Below, piece after piece: positions 1 through 8,333 of a stretch of DNA of 33,954 bases. Source of the DNA: Oscillospiraceae bacterium (GTDB lineage Bacteria; Bacillota; Clostridia; Oscillospirales; Oscillospiraceae); assembly GCA_015067835.1 (NCBI GenBank), contig SVLS01000022.1, positions 1 through 33,954 of the forward strand, given 5' to 3'. The notes below the pieces were generated by a model. It was not told where the DNA came from. It ran no database searches and saw nothing but the letters and a program-made list of their open reading frames with translations. The position numbers and the translations under genes were made by a program. Numbering within the stretch: the first letter of the stretch is position 1; every line of letters begins with the position of its first letter.

Positions 1-1
1 A

Positions 2-93
2 TGGCGGAGAAGGAGGGATTTGAACCCTCGATACCCTTTTGGGGTATACACGATTTCCAATCGTGCGCGCTCGGCCAGCTACGCGACTTCTCC
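2..93 (-). tRNA. tRNA-Ser, anticodon GGA
   Basis: Read on the minus strand, the acceptor arm GGAGAAG pairs with CTTCTCC, followed by discriminator G and an encoded CCA. The anticodon stem CACGA/TCGTG encloses the loop TTGGAAA, giving anticodon GGA, which reads UCC/UCU serine codons. A long variable arm (ACCCC/GGGGT-like pairing) and the T-arm GGTTCAAATCC are present, as expected of a class II serine tRNA. A strong promoter lies about 23 bases upstream. The gene appears complete, with its 3' end at the left window edge. Confidence 0.95.
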
Positions 94-115
94 AAGTTTT
101 GCAATCAGCTTGCAT

Positions 116-144
116 ATAATACTACATCTATATCCGTTTGTCAA
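116..144 (-). promoter_or_regulatory. sigma-A promoter of tRNA-Ser
   Basis: On the minus strand there is a perfect -35 TTGACA, a 17-base spacer and -10 TATTAT, ending about 22 bases before the tRNA 5' end. This fits a strong vegetative stable-RNA promoter. Confidence 0.8.
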
Positions 145-157
145 GCCCCAATTTTGG

Positions 158-186
158 AAATACAGGGCAAAATTTGCCCTGTATTT
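158..186 (-). terminator. hairpin after the ABC exporter operon
   Basis: Perfect 14-base arms (AAATACAGGGCAAA and its complement) around a single central base lie directly against the stop codon of the last ABC gene. The run of T after the stem is short (ATTT then CC), so it may terminate weakly or mainly protect the mRNA 3' end. It sits between the exporter genes and the tRNA promoter. Confidence 0.55.
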
Positions 187-187
187 C

Positions 188-1930
188 CTAGGTTTGTTCA
201 AACTGGCTGTGATAAAGCTGAGCATAAAAACCGTTTTGCGCCAACAGGTTCTTGTGGGTCCCCTGCTCTACGATTTTACCGTCACGCATTACCAAAATCA
301 CATCTGCTTCCTGGATGGTGGAAAGGCGATGCGCCACAATAAACGAGGTTCTTCCCTCCATCATCGCGTGAAATGCTTTTTGAATTCTCATTTCCGTTCG
401 GGTATCAATAGAGGAAGTTGCTTCGTCCAGAATCAGCATTGGCGGCAAACACAGCATCACCCGTGCGATACACACCAACTGCTTTTGCCCTTGGGACAGC
501 ATATCATCATCCTCGCCAATCATCGTGTCATAGCCCTGGGGCAGACGCTTGATAAAGCTATGGGCATTAGCTTTTTTTGCAGCCTCCACAATCTCTTCCA
601 TCGTTGCATCCGGCTTGCCCAGCGCAATATTCTCTCTAACCGTCCCGGCCTTCAGCCAAGTGTCCTGCAGCACCATTCCAATGCTTTTGCGCAGGTCTTT
701 CCGCGTCATATCTGCGATGTCAATGCCATCAAGAAGGATTCTGCCCTCCTGTGGGTCATAAAAGCGCATCAGCAAATTGATAAGAGTCGTTTTTCCGCAG
801 CCTGTCGGACCAACGATGGCAATCCGCTGATCCGGCTTTACCGAAAGATTGAAATTGGAAATGAGCGGCTTGTCCGGCGTATAGGAGAAAGAAAGGTTTT
901 GAATTTCAATACCGCCGTGAACAATATCGGGACTTTGAGGCTGCTCCGGCTCTTCCGGCATTGCCGGGGCTTCAATCAAATCAAAGACCCGTCCTGCGCA
1001 AGCCAGCGCATTTTGCACCTCTGCCACCACGCCGGAAATCTCATTAAAGGGCTTTGTATACTGATTGGCATAATTCAGCAAGCTGGTCAGATATCCGACA
1101 GTAATGCCGCCGGAAATCGCCATCAATGCACCTACAACGCCAACGCCTGCATATACCATTGCATTGACAAATCGGGTACAGGGATTGGTCAAACTCGAGA
1201 AGAAAATCGCCTGCAGAGACGCTTTTTTCAGTCGACCGTTTACCTCGTCGAACTGCTCCAGTGTTTTCTGCTCACGGCCGAAGGCCTGCACTACCTTCAT
1301 CTGCGCCACGGTCTCATCAATCATTGCCGTCTGTTCCCCGCGAACCTGCGCCTGCAGGGTAAACATTGCGTGGGTGCGGTTGGCAATAAAAGCAGCAACC
1401 AGCAAGGAAAGTGGGGTAATCACAATCACAACCAAAGCAATCATCCAGTTAATACGCAGCATCAAAAACAACGTACCCAAAATGGTCATAACGCCGGTAA
1501 ACAACTGGGTAAAGCCCATCAGAAGCCCCTCGGCAAAGGTATCCACATCCCCAATCACGCGGCTGACTGTATCTCCCTGAGGATGGCTATCCAGATATTG
1601 CAGCGGAAGCACCTGTAAATGAGCAAATGCTTCATTGCGAATATCCCGGGTGACACAATATGTAATGCGGTTGTTGATCAATGTCATCAGCCAATGGGCC
1701 AACGCGCCGACACCGGCACAAATTCCGATGCTCAAAAGAATTTTTGAAATTGCCTCAAAATCCACATTCCCTGCCTGTATGATGCGGTCAATTCCGCGTC
1801 CCACCAAAACCGGAATGTACAAGCTCATTGCAACATATAACATTGCCAAAAGCAGCGAACCCACAATCGCCGGAATATAGCGGCGCAGTCTGCGAAGGAT
1901 TTTCCCAAGTACATTGGATTTCTTAGTCAC
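188..1930 (-). CDS. ABC exporter half-transporter, catalytic-Walker-B subunit
   Basis: A type IV ABC exporter half (580 aa): an N-terminal six-helix membrane domain (roughly residues 20-320) fused to a C-terminal ATPase. Visible motifs are Walker A GPTGCGKTT (from residue 374), a non-canonical signature LSQGQ (478-482), Walker B LILDE with the catalytic Glu503, and switch His534. An atypical LSQGQ beside an intact Walker B is the pattern of the TM288/BmrD (YheH) member of heterodimeric multidrug exporters. The GTG start at 1930 is chosen because it lies after a GGAGGAGG ribosome site and overlaps the end of the upstream gene by 8 bases (GTGACTAA), so the two are translationally coupled. The substrate cannot be told from sequence; drug, lipid or peptide export is possible. 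Confidence 0.9.
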   Translation of the reverse strand: MTKKSNVLGKILRRLRRYIPAIVGSLLLAMLYVAMSLYIPVLVGRGIDRIIQAGNVDFEAISKILLSIGICAGVGALAHWLMTLINNRITYCVTRDIRNEAFAHLQVLPLQYLDSHPQGDTVSRVIGDVDTFAEGLLMGFTQLFTGVMTILGTLFLMLRINWMIALVVIVITPLSLLVAAFIANRTHAMFTLQAQVRGEQTAMIDETVAQMKVVQAFGREQKTLEQFDEVNGRLKKASLQAIFFSSLTNPCTRFVNAMVYAGVGVVGALMAISGGITVGYLTSLLNYANQYTKPFNEISGVVAEVQNALACAGRVFDLIEAPAMPEEPEQPQSPDIVHGGIEIQNLSFSYTPDKPLISNFNLSVKPDQRIAIVGPTGCGKTTLINLLMRFYDPQEGRILLDGIDIADMTRKDLRKSIGMVLQDTWLKAGTVRENIALGKPDATMEEIVEAAKKANAHSFIKRLPQGYDTMIGEDDDMLSQGQKQLVCIARVMLCLPPMLILDEATSSIDTRTEMRIQKAFHAMMEGRTSFIVAHRLSTIQEADVILVMRDGKIVEQGTHKNLLAQNGFYAQLYHSQFEQT

Positions 1931-3647
1931 AGGAAGCCACCTCCTCCGGAAATTGAGAATGGTAAATTTCCCGGTATACCTCACAGCTGCGGAGCAATTC
2001 CTTGTGGGTGCCCTGCCCTACCAATTTTCCGTCATCCAGCACCAGAATCTGGTCTGCAAATCGCACCGAGGCTGCACGCTGAGACACCACAAAGGTAGTG
2101 GGTGGGTTTTCCATATTGCGAATGGAGCTGCGCAATGCAGCATCCGTGGCATAGTCCAGTGCGGACGCACTGTCATCCAGAATCAGCAGGGACGGCTTGC
2201 GCACCAATGCCCGGGCAATGGTAAGCCGCTGACGCTGACCGCCGGAAAAATTGGTGCCGCCCTGGCTTACCTGTGTATCCAAAGCACTGGGCTTTTCCTG
2301 CACAACCTTATCTGCCTGAGCAGTGCGCAATGCTTGCCACAACTCTTCATCAGTCGCCTCTGCTCTGCCCCACAGAAGGTTTTGCCGAACCGTTCCATAA
2401 AAGAGAACCGCTTTCTGCGGAACCATACCAATCTGATTGCGCAGTGACTTTATGTCCAAATCCATAACATCCACGCCGTCAATCAGCACTTGCCCGGAGG
2501 ATGGACGGTACAAGCCGGGGATCAGCTGAACCAGCGTTGTTTTTCCTGAGCCGGTACTGCCGATAATGCCAATTGTCTGTCCCGGCTCTGCTGTAAAGCT
2601 GATATGCTCCAGGGACGGCTCGGAAGCCCCTTCATAGGTGGCGCTGACATCCCGGAATTCCACTTTCCCCATACCGGCCGGCTTCTTTGTGCCAAGCGTC
2701 AAATCCGGTTCAATGGAACACACCGCTTCAATTCGTTTGGCGCAAGCCCCCGCCTTGGTCATCGTGATAATCAGGTTTGCCATTTTAATCAACTCGACCA
2801 GGATTTGGGACATATAATTATATAGTGCAATCACCAATCCCTGCGTCAGCACACCGGAATGTACCTGGATTGCACCAACCTGAATCAAGACTACAATCGC
2901 AAGATTCACCATCACAAAGGTAACAGGGTTCATCAACCCGGAAATGCGTCCGGCCAGCTGCTGGCGTTTTGTCAGCGTCTGGGTGTAGGCTTCATAAGCC
3001 TCAACCTCAGAAGCTTCCTTACAAAATGCACGAAGTACCCGCACGCCGGACAGATTCTGCCGTGTGGCTGAGGTGACGCCATCCAATCCCTCCTGCACCT
3101 TGCGGTACATTGGCATTGTAATCAGCATAATGCCAAAAACCACCAAGCAAAGCAGCGCAATTAAAACAACAAAAATCAGTGCAGCCTTCGCGTCAATGGT
3201 AAATGCCATAATCATCGCACCAAATACCACAAATGGAGAGCGCAACAGCAGGCGCAAAGCAAGATTAACACCGTTTTGGACCTGATTTACATCCGATGTC
3301 ATCCGGGTTACCAAGGTCGATGTTCCCAGCTTATCCAGCTGTGTATAGCTCAGAGAAAGGATACGTTCCATCACCCGATGGCGTAGCTTTGCGGCCACGC
3401 CCACAGCAGCACGCGCAGCAAAATATTGGGCTGTAACCGAACACGCCAACCCAATCACACCCAGTGCAACCATCACAAGACACATTTTCACAATATAGTC
3501 CTGTTTTCCACCGTAAATTCCTGTATCCACAATGGCGGCCACGACCAGAGGTATCATCAGCTCAAAGCTGGCCTCCAGCATTTTGAACAGCGGTGCCAGA
3601 ATGGTTTCCTTGCCGTAGCCCTTCATTATGCTTTTTAAGGTTTTCAA
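1923..3647 (-). CDS. ABC exporter half-transporter, degenerate-site subunit
   Basis: Partner half of the exporter (574 aa): N-terminal six-helix membrane domain and C-terminal ATPase. Walker A GSTGSGKTT starts at residue 363 and the signature FSGGQ (467-471) is canonical. The Walker B glutamate is replaced by aspartate (LILDD, Asp492) and the switch histidine by glutamine (Gln523). These substitutions mark the non-hydrolysing site of TM287/BmrC (YheI)-type heterodimers, so the two genes almost certainly form one transporter with a single competent ATP site. The start is TTG at 3647, preceded by AAGGGG at good spacing; the first internal ATG (3626) has no ribosome site. First gene of a two-gene operon. 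Confidence 0.9.
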   Translation of the reverse strand: MKTLKSIMKGYGKETILAPLFKMLEASFELMIPLVVAAIVDTGIYGGKQDYIVKMCLVMVALGVIGLACSVTAQYFAARAAVGVAAKLRHRVMERILSLSYTQLDKLGTSTLVTRMTSDVNQVQNGVNLALRLLLRSPFVVFGAMIMAFTIDAKAALIFVVLIALLCLVVFGIMLITMPMYRKVQEGLDGVTSATRQNLSGVRVLRAFCKEASEVEAYEAYTQTLTKRQQLAGRISGLMNPVTFVMVNLAIVVLIQVGAIQVHSGVLTQGLVIALYNYMSQILVELIKMANLIITMTKAGACAKRIEAVCSIEPDLTLGTKKPAGMGKVEFRDVSATYEGASEPSLEHISFTAEPGQTIGIIGSTGSGKTTLVQLIPGLYRPSSGQVLIDGVDVMDLDIKSLRNQIGMVPQKAVLFYGTVRQNLLWGRAEATDEELWQALRTAQADKVVQEKPSALDTQVSQGGTNFSGGQRQRLTIARALVRKPSLLILDDSASALDYATDAALRSSIRNMENPPTTFVVSQRAASVRFADQILVLDDGKLVGQGTHKELLRSCEVYREIYHSQFPEEVASCD

Positions 3648-3692
3648 TCCAACATCCCCTTAATAAGCGGTTATATTTTGAAATTGTTGCTT

Positions 3693-3721
3693 ATTATATC
3701 ACAAAAATTTGAAGCACGCAA
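3693..3721 (-). promoter_or_regulatory. sigma-A promoter of the ABC exporter operon
   Basis: On the minus strand: TTGCGT, 17-base spacer, TATAAT, about 45 bases before the TTG start of the first transporter gene. No operator-like palindrome or attenuator is apparent in the short leader. Confidence 0.7.
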
Positions 3722-3725
3722 CAAA

Positions 3726-3755
3726 AAGCATCCAAAACAGTTGTCTTGGATGCTT
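3726..3755 (-). terminator. intrinsic terminator downstream of the small membrane ORF
   Basis: On the minus strand, AAGCATCCAA pairs with TTGGATGCTT across a 10-base loop and is followed by a T-rich tail (TTTTTG). It begins 11 bases after the stop codon of the 88-aa ORF, supporting that stretch being transcribed on the minus strand. Its tail abuts the exporter promoter, separating the two units. Confidence 0.7.
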
Positions 3756-3766
3756 AAAGCCTTGAT

Positions 3767-4033
3767 TTATTTATGTGCGTGCTCTGCCCGACCAGAATGG
3801 TATCTCAGCAAGGCAATCACAATGGATGTAATTGCAATCACATTACCGACACCGGAACCCCAAGCTCCGCAGGCGCAGTTAAATATCAGCCAGAACGGCT
3901 GCCCGATGAGTGAGAATATCCGAACAAGAATTTCCTTTTTAAACAGCAGGGATATCAGTTCAAAAAGAACTCCTGCAACAGAAAAAAGGGTAAAAATATT
4001 TTGATAAAATGCCACGCCGGATATCATCACCAT
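3767..4033 (-). CDS. hypothetical small membrane protein (start uncertain, possibly truncated)
   Basis: I do not recognise a family. The 88-aa product has about three hydrophobic segments and a basic, histidine-containing C-terminus (RAEHAHK), so it is probably an inner-membrane protein. The ATG at 4033 (or 4027) has no clear ribosome site. The frame stays open upstream to a stop at 4118-4120, and that extension translates to a lysine/arginine-rich stretch followed by a hydrophobic one, which looks like a genuine N-terminus without any ATG, GTG or TTG to start it. A decayed 5' end, a rare start codon or a missed frameshift are all possible. A terminator directly downstream supports transcription on this strand. 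Confidence 0.4.
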   Translation of the reverse strand: MVMISGVAFYQNIFTLFSVAGVLFELISLLFKKEILVRIFSLIGQPFWLIFNCACGAWGSGVGNVIAITSIVIALLRYHSGRAEHAHK

Positions 4034-4122
4034 TGTAAACAGGATGCCCAGCAGAACATATTGCAGAACATAGAAGCAACGAGACAGCCGTTTACTAAGA
4101 CGATTGAATTTCTTTTCTTAAA

Positions 4123-4191
4123 CTAGTAGCTGAATACGAACAAAGCAGTTGCTGCCAGGCCAAGCACAAACGCAGTAATATCTCTCCACAT
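4123..4191 (-). CDS. possible 22-aa single-pass membrane peptide
   Basis: A very short ORF in the gap between the aminotransferase and the 88-aa membrane ORF. It begins MWRDITAFV, continues through an Ala/Leu-rich hydrophobic core and ends FVFSY before TAG, which would make one membrane span with a short charged N-terminus. The upstream sequence is G-rich (GGGGGC, 6 bases before the ATG) but is not a strong ribosome site. It may be a genuine small protein, the detached start of a broken membrane gene, or chance. Confidence 0.25.
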   Translation of the reverse strand: MWRDITAFVLGLAATALFVFSY

Positions 4192-4212
4192 TTCAACGCC
4201 CCCGGCTGTATA

Positions 4213-5508
4213 TCAGGCATTCGTGTCCAGAGTCTTTCCCAGGTATTTCTCCAATGCCGCCAGCTTCAGACTGACGCAGAAAACCTCCATTGCCTGCTCC
4301 AGTTCCTCAATGGGAGGCAGGCTGGGTGCAATGCGAATCATCGAATCCTCAGGGTCAACACCGTACGGATAGGTTGCACCTGCCGGTGTCAGCACCACAC
4401 CCAATTCCTTGCACAGCTGCAGAGTGCGCTTTGCCGTGCCAGGCATTGCCGCAACACATACAAAATAGCCGCCCTGGGGATGATGCCAGTGGGCAATACC
4501 ACGGTTGGTCAGCTCTGCACGGAGCATCTTCAGCACCATTTCAAATTTAGGACCCATAATTTCTGCGTGCTTTTTCATCAGATCCAGAGTATGTTCCTTG
4601 TCCACTAAGTAACGCACATGGCGAAGCTGATTTACCTTGTCATAGGAAATTGTCTGCACACCAGCGAGCTTCAGCCAGTAGGCAATATTCTCCTCTGAGC
4701 TTGCCAGAACGGAAATGCCCGCACCGGGGAAGGTAATCTTGGATGTAGACGCAAATTCATAAACCATATTGGGGCGGCCAGCCTGCTCACAAAGGGAAAT
4801 AATTTCCCGGAAGGGTTGGAATTCACCGTCAAACTCGTGAACGCAATAGGCATTATCCCACATAATGACGAAATCCGGTGCAGCAGGCTTCAGATTTGCG
4901 AAACGATCCACCGTCTCATCCGAATAGGAATAGCCCTGAGGATTGGAAAACTTCGGAACGCACCAAATACCTTTGACCGTTTCATCCTTAACCAGTTCCT
5001 CGACAATATCCATATCCGGACCGTTAGGTGTCATCGGAACAGCAATTAATTCAAACCCGAAGCTTTCCGTGATGCGGAAATGGCGGTCATAGCCGGGAGC
5101 AGGGCAAAGAAACTTAATCTTTTCCTCCTTGCACCAGGGTCTGGGAGAATCCTTCAGTCCGTGCGTATAGCCACGGGAAATCACATCGTGCATCAAATTC
5201 AGACTTGCATTACCGCCGACAAAGGTCTGGGAGGGCTTACAGCCCAGAACATCTGCCCAATACTCCCGTGCACAGGAAAGACCGGCCAATTCACCGTAGT
5301 TACGGCAGTCCGTTCCGTTTACGATGCAATCATCCATATCTGTCAGGGCTGTTAAAATGTCACTGACCAAATCCAACTGGGCACGACTGGGCTTACCCCG
5401 GGACATATCCAGCTTCAGATTTTTCTGTTTCAGAGCGTGAAAACGGGACAGTAAATTCTCCGCTTCCATCCGCAATTCCTCCCTCGTTCTGCAAGCATAA
5501 GTAGCCAT
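4213..5508 (-). CDS. PLP-dependent class I/II aminotransferase (class 1b aspartate aminotransferase-like)
   Basis: A fold-type I PLP aminotransferase of 431 aa resembling the Asp_aminotransf (PF12897, MocR-like/AspAT 1b) family, which transfers amino groups between aspartate or a similar amino acid and 2-oxoglutarate. The N-terminal motif KLDMSRGKPS is typical of that family. The cofactor site shows FSNPQG (residues 188-193), DNAY (218-221) and the Schiff-base lysine Lys257 in ASTSKITFPGAG. Three in-frame ATGs lie near the 5' end; the third (5508) is chosen because AAAGGA stands 9 bases before it, whereas it abuts the first. The gene diverges from glutamine synthetase, suggesting a shared nitrogen-metabolism setting, but substrate specificity is not proven. 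Confidence 0.85.
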   Translation of the reverse strand: MATYACRTREELRMEAENLLSRFHALKQKNLKLDMSRGKPSRAQLDLVSDILTALTDMDDCIVNGTDCRNYGELAGLSCAREYWADVLGCKPSQTFVGGNASLNLMHDVISRGYTHGLKDSPRPWCKEEKIKFLCPAPGYDRHFRITESFGFELIAVPMTPNGPDMDIVEELVKDETVKGIWCVPKFSNPQGYSYSDETVDRFANLKPAAPDFVIMWDNAYCVHEFDGEFQPFREIISLCEQAGRPNMVYEFASTSKITFPGAGISVLASSEENIAYWLKLAGVQTISYDKVNQLRHVRYLVDKEHTLDLMKKHAEIMGPKFEMVLKMLRAELTNRGIAHWHHPQGGYFVCVAAMPGTAKRTLQLCKELGVVLTPAGATYPYGVDPEDSMIRIAPSLPPIEELEQAMEVFCVSLKLAALEKYLGKTLDTNA

Positions 5509-5549
5509 ATCCATCATTCCTTTCAGAAAAATACCGATTTATATGGCTT

Positions 5550-5578
5550 ATTATATGTTATTCGGTAAAAAAATGCAA
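5550..5578 (-). promoter_or_regulatory. sigma-A promoter of the aminotransferase
   Basis: On the minus strand: TTGCAT, 17-base spacer, consensus TATAAT, about 40 bases upstream of the chosen start. Confidence 0.7.
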
Positions 5579-5593
5579 CATTCAACAAGTCAA

Positions 5594-5620
5594 AATTTCA
5601 TTTTCATTTTCATCATTTTC
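5594..5620. repeat. short TTTTCA tandem repeat in the divergent intergenic region
   Basis: Roughly four imperfect copies of TTTCAT/TTTTCA lie between the diverging aminotransferase and glutamine synthetase promoters. They may be a regulator site or simply AT-rich drift. The rest of the 5518-5749 gap holds only the two promoters. Confidence 0.35.
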
Positions 5621-5681
5621 TATACAATCTGACAAATTTCACCAATAAAACGGCAAATTAAGGCTCTTTATAAAATTCCCC

Positions 5682-5710
5682 TTGCTTTTTTTCTGGATTT
5701 ATCCTAAAAT
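5682..5710 (+). promoter_or_regulatory. candidate promoter of glutamine synthetase
   Basis: TTGCTT, 17-base spacer, TAAAAT, ending about 40 bases before the glnN start. The match is reasonable rather than perfect. No GlnR-type operator is obvious. Confidence 0.5.
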
Positions 5711-5749
5711 TGAAGCATCATTATCATCTAACGGAAAGGATGCTGCACA

Positions 5750-7834
5750 ATGAGTCATTTCATCAATGTACCCGAGATCTTCGGTACCGATGTATTTAAC
5801 GAGGCCACTATGCAACAACGGGTGGCCCCGGAAATTTATAATGCCTGGAAGCAATGCATCTGCACCGGCTCTGCGCTTTCCCTGGAAGTTGCCAACGAAA
5901 TTGCAGAGACAATGAAAAACTGGGCCATTGAAAAAGGCGCCACACACTATACCCACTGGTTCCAGCCAATGACCGGCATCACTGCCGAAAAGCACGATTC
6001 CTTTATCAGTCCCACCGGCGATGGTCGTGTGATTATGGAATTCTCCGGTTCTGAGCTGGTACGGGGTGAGCCGGACGCCAGTTCCTTCCCCTCCGGTGGT
6101 TTGCGTGCAACCTTTGAAGCCCGTGGCTATACCGCCTGGGATCCCACTGCCTTTGCCTTTGTAAAGGACGGCAGCCTGTACATCCCCACGTGCTTCTTCT
6201 CCTATACCGGAGAAGCGCTGGATAAAAAGACACCTCTGCTGCGCTCTCTGGATGAAATCTCCCGGGAAGCCATTCGTATCCTGCGTCTTTTTGGTGACAA
6301 CCAGACGCAGCGCGTGAGAGTTTCCGTTGGACCGGAGCAGGAATACTTCCTGATTCCAAAATCTCTGTACGCACAGCGCTTGGACCTGCGCTTAACCGGG
6401 AGAACCCTGTTCGGTGCACCTGCCCCCAAGGGGCAGGAATTGGATGACCATTACTTCGGAACCATCCGTACCCGGGTCTCCAATTTCATGAAGGATTTGG
6501 ATGAGCAGCTTTGGCGACTGGGCATTCTGTCCAAGACCAAGCATAACGAGGGTGCTCCCTGTCAGCACGAGCTTGCGCCCATCTACTCCGAGGCTGGTAA
6601 CGCCTGCGATTCCAATCAGCTGGTTATGGAGATTATGAAAAAATGTGCCGCGAAGCACGACCTTGTGTGTTTGCTTCACGAAAAGCCCTTTGCCGGTGTT
6701 GCCGGCTCCGGTAAGCACAACAACTGGTCACTTTGCACTGATAGCGGAAAGAATCTGTTTACACCGGGTAAGACACCGCGGCAAAATGCACAGTTCCTTG
6801 TATTTCTGGCCGCCTTTATCAAGGGCGTTGATGAGTATCAGGATTTCCTGCGTTCCACCGTTGCATACGCCGGCAACGACCACCGTCTCGGCGTTACGGA
6901 AGCGCCGCCTGCCATCATCTCCATTTTCCTGGGTGATGAGTTAACGGCTGTCGTCAACTCCATCATTGGCGGCACCAATTACAAAGACCCTGAAAAGAGT
7001 GTTATGCGCATTGGTGTGGATGTTCTGCCCTCCATTCCCAAGGATACCACCGACCGCAACCGCACTTCCCCTGTTGCCTTTACAGGTAACAAGTTTGAGT
7101 TCCGTATGCTGGGTTCTTCCCAGTCCATCGCAGGTCCGAACATCGCTTTGAATACCATTATGGCCGAGGAGCTGGGTCAGATTGCCGATGTCTTGGAAAA
7201 TGCGCAGGACTTTGACGATGCTCTGCAGAAAATCGTCTGTGATACCTTAACGGCACATCAGCGGATCATTTTCAACGGCAACGGCTATTCTGAAGAATGG
7301 AAAGCAGAAGCCGCAAAGCGCGGACTGAGCAATCATGTCAGCACCGCACAGTCTCTGCCCACCTATGTATCCCAGAAGAATATCGAGCTTGTCACCAAGC
7401 ACGGTATTTTTACAGAAGCGGAATTCCGTGCAAGATATGAGATCCACATGCAGTCCTATGTAAAGGTTACGGCAATTGAAGGCCGTACCTGCGTGGATAT
7501 GGCAATGCATCAGATTCTGCCGGCAGCATTGCATTACAGCCGTGATCTGGCGAAATCCATTTTGGACAAAACTGCTGTTGGTGTCTCTGCTAAGGCAGAA
7601 AACCAACTGTTAAAGCGCCTGTCCGAAGCAAGTGATGCACTCTATGAAAAAGCACAGGCTCTGTCAGGAAAGCTGTCCGCAATTCCTGCTGATACCAGTG
7701 CTGCAGCGGAATATATGAGTCAGGTGATTGTCCCTGCAATGGATGACCTGCGCAGCGACGCCGATACTCTGGAGCAAATCACGGATAAGTCCTACTGGCC
7801 TTACCCCACCTACTCCGATATTCTGTTCTACTAA
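5750..7834 (+). CDS. glnN: glutamine synthetase type III
   Basis: Large glutamine synthetase (694 aa, the usual length for type III; types I and II are about 350-470 aa). It makes glutamine from glutamate, ammonia and ATP in the cytoplasm and is a central nitrogen-assimilation enzyme. Diagnostic type III blocks include GPEQEYFLI, KHNEGAPCQHELAPIY, the ATP-site segment GSGKHNNWSL, and NDHRLGVTEAPPAIIS. The start is set by AAAGGA 9 bases upstream of the ATG. It is transcribed alone from its own promoter and ends in a strong terminator. An aminotransferase diverges from it. Confidence 0.97.
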   Translation: MSHFINVPEIFGTDVFNEATMQQRVAPEIYNAWKQCICTGSALSLEVANEIAETMKNWAIEKGATHYTHWFQPMTGITAEKHDSFISPTGDGRVIMEFSGSELVRGEPDASSFPSGGLRATFEARGYTAWDPTAFAFVKDGSLYIPTCFFSYTGEALDKKTPLLRSLDEISREAIRILRLFGDNQTQRVRVSVGPEQEYFLIPKSLYAQRLDLRLTGRTLFGAPAPKGQELDDHYFGTIRTRVSNFMKDLDEQLWRLGILSKTKHNEGAPCQHELAPIYSEAGNACDSNQLVMEIMKKCAAKHDLVCLLHEKPFAGVAGSGKHNNWSLCTDSGKNLFTPGKTPRQNAQFLVFLAAFIKGVDEYQDFLRSTVAYAGNDHRLGVTEAPPAIISIFLGDELTAVVNSIIGGTNYKDPEKSVMRIGVDVLPSIPKDTTDRNRTSPVAFTGNKFEFRMLGSSQSIAGPNIALNTIMAEELGQIADVLENAQDFDDALQKIVCDTLTAHQRIIFNGNGYSEEWKAEAAKRGLSNHVSTAQSLPTYVSQKNIELVTKHGIFTEAEFRARYEIHMQSYVKVTAIEGRTCVDMAMHQILPAALHYSRDLAKSILDKTAVGVSAKAENQLLKRLSEASDALYEKAQALSGKLSAIPADTSAAAEYMSQVIVPAMDDLRSDADTLEQITDKSYWPYPTYSDILFY

Positions 7835-7838
7835 AACG

Positions 7839-7870
7839 AAATCCGGGTCAAGCGACCCGGATTTTTATTT
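7839..7870. terminator. bidirectional terminator between glnN and dut
   Basis: An 11-bp perfect stem (AAATCCGGGTC) with loop AAGC, followed by TTATTTT on the plus strand. The minus strand has a weaker T-rich tail, so it can serve both converging genes. The dut stop codon overlaps its plus-strand T-run. Confidence 0.85.
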
Positions 7871-8302
7871 TCCTGTTGAGCCAAAGCCCCCGGCACCTCT
7901 ATCGGTCGTCGTCAGCTCCGCAACCTCTGTATATGCCGGTGTGAGCACCGGTGTAATCAACAGCTGCGCAATTCTATCTCCCGGTGCAACTGCCTGAGCC
8001 GTCTTTCCGTGGTTGTGCAGTGCCACCATTACCTCGCCCCGGTAATCGCTGTCAATCACACCCACCTTATTCGCCGGGGCGAGACCTTTTTTTGTTCCGA
8101 GACTGCTTCGTGCGTAGATGAGACCGGCACAGCCCTTGGGAATTTCCAGCGCAATTCCGGTGGGAATAAACACCGTTTCTCCTACTCCCACCGTCACAGC
8201 AGCATCCAGACAAGCATACAAATCTGCACCTGCTGCCTCCTGCGAACCATAGGAAGGCAAAATCGCATGGGGGCGCACTTTCTTCACAGAAACTGTACTC
8301 AT
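7865..8302 (-). CDS. dut: deoxyuridine 5'-triphosphate nucleotidohydrolase (dUTPase)
   Basis: Trimeric dUTPase (145 aa), hydrolysing dUTP to dUMP and pyrophosphate. This keeps uracil out of DNA and feeds dTMP synthesis. The conserved blocks are visible in order: AGADLYA (motif 1), YARSSLG (motif 2), GVIDSDYRGEV with the catalytic Asp (motif 3), GDRIAQLLI (motif 4), and the C-terminal arm RGAGGFGSTGK (motif 5) that closes over the nucleotide. The ATG is preceded by GGAG at 7 bases. It lies downstream of trxA-trxB on the same strand but has its own good promoter inside the trxB 3' end. Confidence 0.97.
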   Translation of the reverse strand: MSTVSVKKVRPHAILPSYGSQEAAGADLYACLDAAVTVGVGETVFIPTGIALEIPKGCAGLIYARSSLGTKKGLAPANKVGVIDSDYRGEVMVALHNHGKTAQAVAPGDRIAQLLITPVLTPAYTEVAELTTTDRGAGGFGSTGK

Positions 8303-8333
8303 ATTCTATCTCCTTTAACCATTATCTGGTGGA

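Noticed and set aside
20..1618. 532-aa plus-strand ORF opposite the ABC exporter gene
   Set aside because: It is the exact antisense of a well-conserved transporter, has low-complexity His/Gln/Asn-rich composition and no ribosome site; it is a shadow frame.
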